Assembly: GCF_051650185.1 (NCBI RefSeq)
Contig: NZ_JBOFIN010000122.1
Location: 1 to 17,128, forward strand
Direction: 5' to 3'
Length of the DNA: 17,128 nt
From: Scandinavium sp051650185
GTDB taxonomy: Bacteria; Pseudomonadota; Gammaproteobacteria; Enterobacterales; Enterobacteriaceae
Shown here: positions 12,679 to 17,128 of the stretch, one piece after another
Layout: the number at the start of each line of letters is the position of its first letter
Numbering within the stretch: position 1 is the first letter of the stretch
Notes under the pieces: generated by a model
What the model was told of the DNA's origin: nothing
Database searches by the model: none
Seen by the model: the letters and a program-made list of their open reading frames with translations, nothing else
Program-made: the position numbers and the translations under genes

Positions 12679-13998
12679 ATGACCCTATCCTCATCAACCG
12701 TTGCAGAATCACCTCCCGGCCTCTCCAGAGTGGTTTTTGGAATGCCGGTTAAACTTTTCTGGGGCTATATCGCCATCGCTATTTTTATGACCGGCGACGG
12801 TGTCGAATTAGCCTTTCTCTCTAAATACATTATTGATATCGGTTTCGATGTTTCGCAAAGCGCCATGGTATTTACGGTGTATGCCGTCACGGCGGCAATT
12901 GCCAGCTGGTTGTCCGGTGGCATCAGTGAAATATACGGTCCGAAAAAAATTATGGCCCTTGGTGTGATTTGGTGGGCGGTATTTCACGTGCTGTTCATTC
13001 AGTTTGGGCTGGTGAGCAAAAGCTACCCGCTAATTTTGCTGTTTTATGGGCTGCGCGGCTTTGCCTACCCTCTGTTCTTTTATGCTTTTTACGTGCTGGT
13101 GGTCCAGCGCACGCCTTCACACCGTCTGGCGTCCGCAACGGGCTGGATATGGTCGATGTTTACCATTGGCTATGGCATCGTTGCTTCATTCCTCTCCAGC
13201 GTCACCATTCCCTGGATTGGCTTTATTGCGACGCTGTGGATGTCGCTGGTCTGGGTGATTGTTGGCGGCCTGGTGGCCCTGTTAACGCTTAAAGAGCGGC
13301 CTTCGCAAAATAAGGCGGCCATTCCGATGGTGGAGAAGCTGCTGGAAATCAGCCGCGGCGTGACGCTGATTTTTCAGGACCGAAGCATGTTCCTGGCACT
13401 GGTGATCCGTATTTTGTGCAACCTCGCCCTGTTTGGTTTCCCCATCTTTATGCCGCTTCACTACACCTCGGAAGGCGTGGGCTTTACCTCTGAGCAGTGG
13501 ATACGCATCTGGGGGATATTCTTCCTCGTGCAGCCGGTAACCAACGTGCTGTGGGGCATCATTGGCGACCGCATTGGCTGGTTGTTCCAGATGCGCTGGG
13601 TTGGCTTTTTTGGCTGCACCGCGACCACGCTGCTGTTTTATTTTATGCCGCTCTGTTTCCCGGCCAATCTCGGGGTGGCTATCTTCTTTGCCTTGCTGCT
13701 GGCTCTCACCCTCACCTCATTTGTGCCGATGGGGGCTATTTTCCCTACTCTGGCCCCGGAGCATAAAGGTGCGGCGATCTCCGTGCAAAACCTGGGCGGC
13801 GGCATAGGCAATTTCATTGGCCCGGCGGTTGCCGCCCTGCTATTCAGCGCCTCCTTTGATAGTAAAACCGTGGTGATTTGCTATTCCGCGCTCTACTTCC
13901 TCGGCGGCGTGCTGACCTGGTTTATTCGCGATCCTCAACAAAACCTGAAACCCGCTGATCCTGTGCCGGTTTCACTCTCTCTTAAGGACGAAAAATGA
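12679..13998 (+). CDS. MFS transporter, polyol permease type (RbtT/DalT-like)
   Basis: Inner-membrane secondary transporter of 439 residues with about 12 hydrophobic segments. An N-terminal GYIAIAIFMTGDGVELAF segment (about 29-46) carries Asp40 and Glu43 in a DGVE motif that I associate with ribitol and arabinitol permeases. The MFS motif A is at GGISEIYGPKK (80-90), with a second-half counterpart GIIGDRIGWLF (293-303). A charged loop at about 205-235 separates the two halves. The 3' end overlaps the dehydrogenase start by ATGA, so the pair is translationally coupled, and together they suggest uptake and first oxidation of a sugar alcohol. AAGGA lies 9 bp before the ATG. The substrate is inferred from family resemblance and neighbour, not proven; a sugar acid is also possible. 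Confidence 0.8.
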   Translation: MTLSSSTVAESPPGLSRVVFGMPVKLFWGYIAIAIFMTGDGVELAFLSKYIIDIGFDVSQSAMVFTVYAVTAAIASWLSGGISEIYGPKKIMALGVIWWAVFHVLFIQFGLVSKSYPLILLFYGLRGFAYPLFFYAFYVLVVQRTPSHRLASATGWIWSMFTIGYGIVASFLSSVTIPWIGFIATLWMSLVWVIVGGLVALLTLKERPSQNKAAIPMVEKLLEISRGVTLIFQDRSMFLALVIRILCNLALFGFPIFMPLHYTSEGVGFTSEQWIRIWGIFFLVQPVTNVLWGIIGDRIGWLFQMRWVGFFGCTATTLLFYFMPLCFPANLGVAIFFALLLALTLTSFVPMGAIFPTLAPEHKGAAISVQNLGGGIGNFIGPAVAALLFSASFDSKTVVICYSALYFLGGVLTWFIRDPQQNLKPADPVPVSLSLKDEK

Positions 13999-14747
13999 AC
14001 ATCAATGAATTTTTTGGCATTAACGGAAAAGTGGTGGTGGTGACCGGCGCGTCGGCAGGAATTGGCCTCGCCATTACCGAACTGATGTGTGAATTTGGCG
14101 CAACCGTGGTGATGGTGGATAAAAACCCGCAGGTCGTTGAGCAGGCAAAAACGATGGCGGGGGAAGCGTTTGGAATTTACGCCGATCTCTCGGATATAGA
14201 TGCCATCCCATCGCTGGTGGCGCAGGTTGTGGAACGATTCGGGGGCATCGATGTGCTGGTAAATAACGCCGGAATTGGCATTCTGGAAGCGGCGTCTGAG
14301 GTGAAGAAAGCGAGCTGGGATGCGACGCTGCTGGTCAATCTTACCGCCCCGTACTTCCTGGCACAGGCGGCTGCGCATCACATGATTGCCGGGGGGGGCG
14401 GGCGCATCATCAGCATCTCTTCGCAGGCCAGCGTGATTGCCCTGGAAAACCATGCAGCCTACTGCACCAGTAAAGCCGGCCTGGTGATTGCGTCGAAAGT
14501 GATGGCTGCGGAATGGGGAAAATACGGCATTACTGTGAATACTATTTCTCCAACCGTAGTGGAAACCGAATTGGGTAAACGCTATTGGCAGGGGGAAAGA
14601 GCCACAGAAATGAAAGCTAAAATTCCAACCGGACGTTTTGCCATGCCGGATGAAATTGCGGCGGCAGTGGCTTATCTGGCAAGTGATAAGGCCGCGATGA
14701 TTACCGGTGAAAACCTGATCATCGACGGTGGGTATACCATCGTGTAA
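13995..14747 (+). CDS. SDR-family polyol dehydrogenase (D-threitol/D-arabitol dehydrogenase-like)
   Basis: Classical short-chain dehydrogenase of 250 residues. It has the cofactor motif TGASAGIG (17-24), Asp42 at the end of the second strand (which favours NAD over NADP), NNAG (90-93), catalytic Asn115, Ser142/143, and Tyr156-Lys160 in YCTSK. The C-terminal part, with TVNTISPTVVETELGK and AAMITGENLIIDGGYTIV as landmarks, resembles the SDR branch annotated as D-threitol or polyol dehydrogenases. It probably oxidises an imported polyol to a ketose in the cytoplasm. AGGA lies 6 bp before the ATG, which overlaps the transporter stop. No kinase or aldolase follows; the next gene runs the other way. 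Enzyme class is sure, substrate is inference. Confidence 0.82.
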   Translation: MNINEFFGINGKVVVVTGASAGIGLAITELMCEFGATVVMVDKNPQVVEQAKTMAGEAFGIYADLSDIDAIPSLVAQVVERFGGIDVLVNNAGIGILEAASEVKKASWDATLLVNLTAPYFLAQAAAHHMIAGGGGRIISISSQASVIALENHAAYCTSKAGLVIASKVMAAEWGKYGITVNTISPTVVETELGKRYWQGERATEMKAKIPTGRFAMPDEIAAAVAYLASDKAAMITGENLIIDGGYTIV

Positions 14748-14754
14748 ATGACGA

Positions 14755-14775
14755 AGCCCGGCGGTATGCCGGGCT
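14755..14775. terminator. Shared hairpin terminator between convergent SDR gene and yieH
   Basis: AGCCCGGC / GCCGGGCT is a perfect 8-bp stem with loop GGTAT, placed 8 bp after the dehydrogenase stop and 7 bp before the yieH stop on the other strand. T tracts are weak on both sides, so a bidirectional role is probable but not strong. Confidence 0.75.
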
Positions 14776-14781
14776 GTATCT

Positions 14782-15447
14782 TTACTGCGTGACCTGCCAT
14801 CCGCGAGCTTTCCACAGCGCTGGCAACTCATCAAGCCGGGTAAACGTCGTCACCTTCGGGTGGTCTATCGGCTGGTTATGCGGATCGGCACAGAAATAGA
14901 ACACTTCCATTCCCGCAGCCACGCCGGACATTGCCCCGGCGCTGGAATCATCCACCAGCACGCAGTTTACCGGGTCAACGGCCATGGCTTTTGCTGCGTG
15001 ATACATCAGCGCCGGATCGGGCTTCCAGCGCTGGATATCGTAACCGCTGAACAGCTTTTCCGGGAAATGGTGCAGCATACCGGTTTTACCGAGCGAATGC
15101 TGCATCTTACTGACCGGGCCGTTTGAGACCACGCACATCGGTACAGTGACTGAATCGAGCAGAGCATTCGCGCCTGCAATCACTTCCAGTTCGCTATCAA
15201 ACAAACGAGCCACTTCTGCGCGATAGACAGGTTCAAGCCGGTCTTTAGGCAAATCAACACCGTACTCAGCATTGATGGTGTCGATAATCTCGTACAGCTT
15301 CACGCCTTTAAAACGCCTGAAGATCTCCTCAAGCTCAAGGGTGATGCCAAATTCCTGGAACATGTGAACATAGGCCCGGGAACAAATCACTTCACTGTCG
15401 ACCAGGGTGCCATCGCAGTCGAAAAAAATCGCCTCAATACTGGACAT
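14782..15447 (-). CDS. yieH: HAD-superfamily phosphatase (6-phosphogluconate phosphatase)
   Basis: Cytoplasmic HAD-like hydrolase; the E. coli orthologue dephosphorylates 6-phosphogluconate and related small phosphates. All four HAD motifs are present in the 221 residues: DCDGTLVDS with nucleophile Asp10 and Asp12, VVSNG with Ser108, Lys142 in RWKPDP, and VDDS with Asp166/Asp167; a helical cap domain spans about 16-85. An in-frame ATG lies 15 bp further upstream (at 15462), but the ATG at 15447 has AGGA 6 bp before it and gives the E. coli length and N-terminus (MSSIEA). It is divergent from adeP. Sequence and context agree. Confidence 0.94.
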   Translation of the reverse strand: MSSIEAIFFDCDGTLVDSEVICSRAYVHMFQEFGITLELEEIFRRFKGVKLYEIIDTINAEYGVDLPKDRLEPVYRAEVARLFDSELEVIAGANALLDSVTVPMCVVSNGPVSKMQHSLGKTGMLHHFPEKLFSGYDIQRWKPDPALMYHAAKAMAVDPVNCVLVDDSSAGAMSGVAAGMEVFYFCADPHNQPIDHPKVTTFTRLDELPALWKARGWQVTQ

Positions 15448-15497
15448 GCCGTTTCCTGTCATAACAAGTTTAACGTTTACGTAATCTATTTTGCCCG

Positions 15498-15513
15498 ACG
15501 CAATCGTTGCCGT
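15498..15513. promoter_or_regulatory. PurR-type operator between yieH and adeP
   Basis: ACGCAATCGTTGCCGT agrees with the PurR operator ACGCAAACGTTTGCGT at 13 of 16 positions, with only one mismatch at the strongly conserved positions. It lies 104 bp before adeP and 51 bp before the yieH start. Repression of a purine permease by PurR with hypoxanthine or guanine fits its function. Inferred from sequence. Confidence 0.65.
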
Positions 15514-15567
15514 ATAAGCAAAATCAATGAAAAAAAGTGTGTCTTACACCTGCCTATTGTCGCATTT

Positions 15568-15576
15568 TGGTATAGG
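15568..15576 (+). promoter_or_regulatory. Candidate extended -10 promoter of adeP
   Basis: TGG-TATAGG forms an extended -10 element about 41 bp before the adeP ATG. No good -35 element lies 17 bp upstream. The PurR-like site is about 70 bp upstream of the predicted start. Modest support. Confidence 0.35.
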
Positions 15577-15616
15577 ATAGCGACGAATTTTCCCCTCCTT
15601 TGTTTGGAACCAGAAG

Positions 15617-16954
15617 ATGAGCCAACAACAATCAACCCAGACGTCGGGTCAGGGTCTGCTTGAGCGCGTGTTTAAACTGCGTGAGCATGGAACTTCGGCA
15701 CGCACCGAGGTTATCGCCGGTTTTACCACCTTCCTGACGATGGTTTACATCGTTTTTGTGAACCCGCAAATTCTGGGCGTTGCTGGCATGGATACCAGCG
15801 CCGTCTTCGTCACCACCTGTCTGATCGCCGCTTTTGGCAGCATCATGATGGGTCTGTTTGCTAACCTGCCGGTTGCTCTGGCACCTGCGATGGGCCTCAA
15901 TGCCTTCTTCGCGTTTGTGGTTGTTCAGGCGATGGGTCTGCCATGGCAAGTGGGCATGGGCGCGATTTTCTGGGGCGCCGTGGGCCTGCTGCTGCTGACC
16001 ATTTTCCGTGTGCGTTACTGGATGATTGCAAACATTCCGGTCAGCCTGCGCGTCGGCATCACCAGCGGTATTGGTCTGTTCATCGGCATGATGGGCCTGA
16101 AGAATGCCGGTGTGATTGTTGCCAACAAAGAGACGCTGGTGGCTATCGGTAACCTGACCTCCCACAGCGTACTGCTGGGTGTGCTGGGCTTCTTTATCAT
16201 TGCGATTCTGGCTTCCCGTAACATTCATGCTGCGGTGCTGGTCTCTATCGTCGTGACCACGCTGCTGGGCTGGATGCTGGGCGATGTTCACTATGCGGGT
16301 ATCGTGTCTACGCCGCCGGATGTCACCTCCATCATTGGTCACGTTGATCTCGCTGGCTCCTTCAATCTGGGCCTGGCTGGGGTGATTTTCTCCTTCATGC
16401 TGGTCAACCTGTTTGACTCTTCCGGCACCCTGATTGGCGTCACGGATAAAGCAGGTCTGACCGACGAGAAAGGCAAGTTCCCGCGCATGAAGCAGGCGCT
16501 GTATGTAGACAGTATCTCTTCCGTCGCCGGTTCTTTCATCGGGACGTCTTCTGTTACCGCGTACATCGAATCCTCTTCCGGCGTGTCCGTTGGCGGTCGC
16601 ACCGGCCTGACGGCAGTGGTTGTCGGTATTCTGTTCCTGCTGGTGATTTTCCTGTCGCCGCTTGCGGGTATGGTGCCGCCGTATGCCGCCGCTGGCGCGC
16701 TGATCTACGTGGGCGTGCTGATGACTTCCAGCCTGTCTCGTGTGAAGTGGGATGATCTGACAGAAGCAGTACCAGCCTTTATCACCGCGGTGATGATGCC
16801 GTTCAGCTTCTCTATCACCGAAGGTATCGCGCTGGGCTTCATCTCTTACTGCGTGATGAAAATCGGTACCGGCCGTTTCCGCGATCTCAGCCCTTGTGTG
16901 ATCGTCGTGGCGCTGCTGTTTGTGCTGAAGATTGTGTTTATTGATGCACACTAA
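15617..16954 (+). CDS. adeP: Adenine permease (NCS2 family, AzgA-like)
   Basis: Inner-membrane high-affinity adenine/proton symporter, formerly yieG or purP in E. coli; it supplies adenine for salvage. The 445 residues are mostly hydrophobic with 12 or more membrane segments and carry family landmarks: GFTTFLTMVYIVFVNP near 35-50, PAMGLNAFFAF (90-100), the DSSGTLIGVTDKAG segment of the second repeat, and the ending FIDAH seen in the E. coli protein. A GGA lies 9 bp before the ATG. The gene is divergent from yieH, with a PurR-like operator between them. A same-length antisense ORF exists but is a shadow. Length and sequence leave little doubt. Confidence 0.97.
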   Translation: MSQQQSTQTSGQGLLERVFKLREHGTSARTEVIAGFTTFLTMVYIVFVNPQILGVAGMDTSAVFVTTCLIAAFGSIMMGLFANLPVALAPAMGLNAFFAFVVVQAMGLPWQVGMGAIFWGAVGLLLLTIFRVRYWMIANIPVSLRVGITSGIGLFIGMMGLKNAGVIVANKETLVAIGNLTSHSVLLGVLGFFIIAILASRNIHAAVLVSIVVTTLLGWMLGDVHYAGIVSTPPDVTSIIGHVDLAGSFNLGLAGVIFSFMLVNLFDSSGTLIGVTDKAGLTDEKGKFPRMKQALYVDSISSVAGSFIGTSSVTAYIESSSGVSVGGRTGLTAVVVGILFLLVIFLSPLAGMVPPYAAAGALIYVGVLMTSSLSRVKWDDLTEAVPAFITAVMMPFSFSITEGIALGFISYCVMKIGTGRFRDLSPCVIVVALLFVLKIVFIDAH

Positions 16955-16973
16955 ATAAGGTGCGGTTTGTGGT

Positions 16974-16999
16974 GTCAGGTGGCGCTTCGCTGACCTGAC
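16974..16999. repeat. Single REP-like hairpin after adeP
   Basis: GTCAGGT (16974-16980) / ACCTGAC (16993-16999) encloses the loop GGCGCTTCGCTG, which is the same loop as in the REP after glmU, while the lower stem differs on both arms. It lies 19 bp after the adeP stop and is the only stem-loop near it; it lacks a T tract, so I call it a REP and not a terminator. Confidence 0.7.
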
Positions 17000-17018
17000 C
17001 TTGTATTATCCCCCACGT

Positions 17019-17046
17019 GCAGAAAGAGCCGGCCAGTTCTTTCTGC
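17019..17046. repeat. Perfect 9-bp inverted repeat
   Basis: GCAGAAAGA (17019-17027) and TCTTTCTGC (17038-17046) are perfect complements around a 10-base GC-rich loop. The sequence after it is CTGCAGTCC, so it is not an intrinsic terminator on the plus strand. It directly precedes a second, larger inverted repeat. Function unknown. Confidence 0.6.
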
Positions 17047-17047
17047 C

Positions 17048-17117
17048 TGCAGTCCGGACGCCGTACCTGACCTTAGATTCTCAAATCTGTGGCGTAGATA
17101 ATTCGCGCCGGACTGCA
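17048..17117. repeat. Nested 70-bp inverted-repeat element
   Basis: The outer arms TGCAGTCCGG (17048-17057) and CCGGACTGCA (17108-17117) are perfect over 10 bp. Directly inside the left arm ACGCC (17058-17062) can pair with GGCGT (17091-17095), and AGATT (17075-17079) with AATCT (17084-17088). As RNA this gives a long stem with a 12-nt bulge on one side and a terminal hairpin. No target-site duplication is seen next to the ends. It may be a structured RNA, a small palindromic repeat, or part of a feature that continues past the window. Confidence 0.55.
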
Positions 17118-17128
17118 CTTCTCCACAT

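Noticed and set aside
15448..15616. Purine riboswitch upstream of adeP
   Set aside because: No three-way junction with the conserved purine-aptamer loops was seen; a PurR operator explains control better, and these riboswitches are not typical of enterobacteria.
15632..16951. 439-codon antisense ORF across nearly all of adeP
   Set aside because: It mirrors a clear membrane permease; its translation is rich in His, Gln, Arg and Asn with no fold signature, as expected from the complement of high third-position GC. No ribosome binding site or promoter supports it.
1..17128. CRISPR arrays, tRNA or rRNA genes, insertion sequences, prophage or toxin-antitoxin genes
   Set aside because: No regularly spaced repeats, tRNA cloverleaf, transposase or phage-type ORF was found on either strand.

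Overview
The window reads as chromosomal core DNA of an Enterobacteriaceae species of the Enterobacter, Lelliottia, Leclercia or Klebsiella type. This rests on near-identity of the core proteins to E. coli K-12 as I remember them, with the same lengths (AtpD 460, AtpC 139, GlmU 456, GlmS 609, PstS 346, PstC 319, PstA 296, PstB 257, PhoU 241, AdeP 445 aa), on E. coli-like gene order, and on enterobacterial REP/BIME repeats. It is not E. coli itself: a chemoreceptor gene lies between glmS and pstS, and a transporter/dehydrogenase pair lies between phoU and yieH. The genus cannot be fixed from sequence reading alone.

Layout from left to right. The 3' end of the ATP synthase operon (atpG end, atpD, atpC) closes with a strong terminator at 1919-1948. 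Next comes an intergenic stretch of about 0.5 kb holding a compact apparent transcription unit: two perfect CRP-type palindromes, a good sigma70 promoter, a 16-codon ORF with its own ribosome binding site, and an intrinsic terminator. The amino-sugar operon glmU-glmS follows, split by a BIME and a hairpin next to the glmS start. The end of glmS carries the Tn7 target region; a convergent chemoreceptor gene starts 40 bp beyond its stop and has a predicted sigma28 promoter. Divergent from it is the pst operon (pstS-pstC-pstA-pstB-phoU), headed by a double Pho box and containing a BIME after pstS. After its terminator comes an AT-rich regulatory region and a two-gene unit encoding a polyol-permease-type MFS transporter and a polyol-dehydrogenase-type SDR. 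Then come yieH (reverse strand) and divergent adeP, with a PurR-like operator between them. The window ends in a REP hairpin and two large inverted repeats.

How the genes work together. AtpD/AtpC make ATP. GlmU/GlmS turn fructose-6-phosphate and UTP into UDP-GlcNAc for the envelope. Pst imports phosphate under PhoB control and signals phosphate sufficiency through PhoU. AdeP imports adenine and YieH dephosphorylates small sugar phosphates. The MFS/SDR pair looks like the uptake and first oxidation steps of a sugar-alcohol pathway whose kinase and regulator are not in the window.

Most of the window is ordinary core genome. The parts most worth following up are the CRP-flanked micro-unit at 1968-2179, the chemoreceptor at the Tn7 target locus, the polyol cassette, and the nested inverted repeat at 17048-17117.
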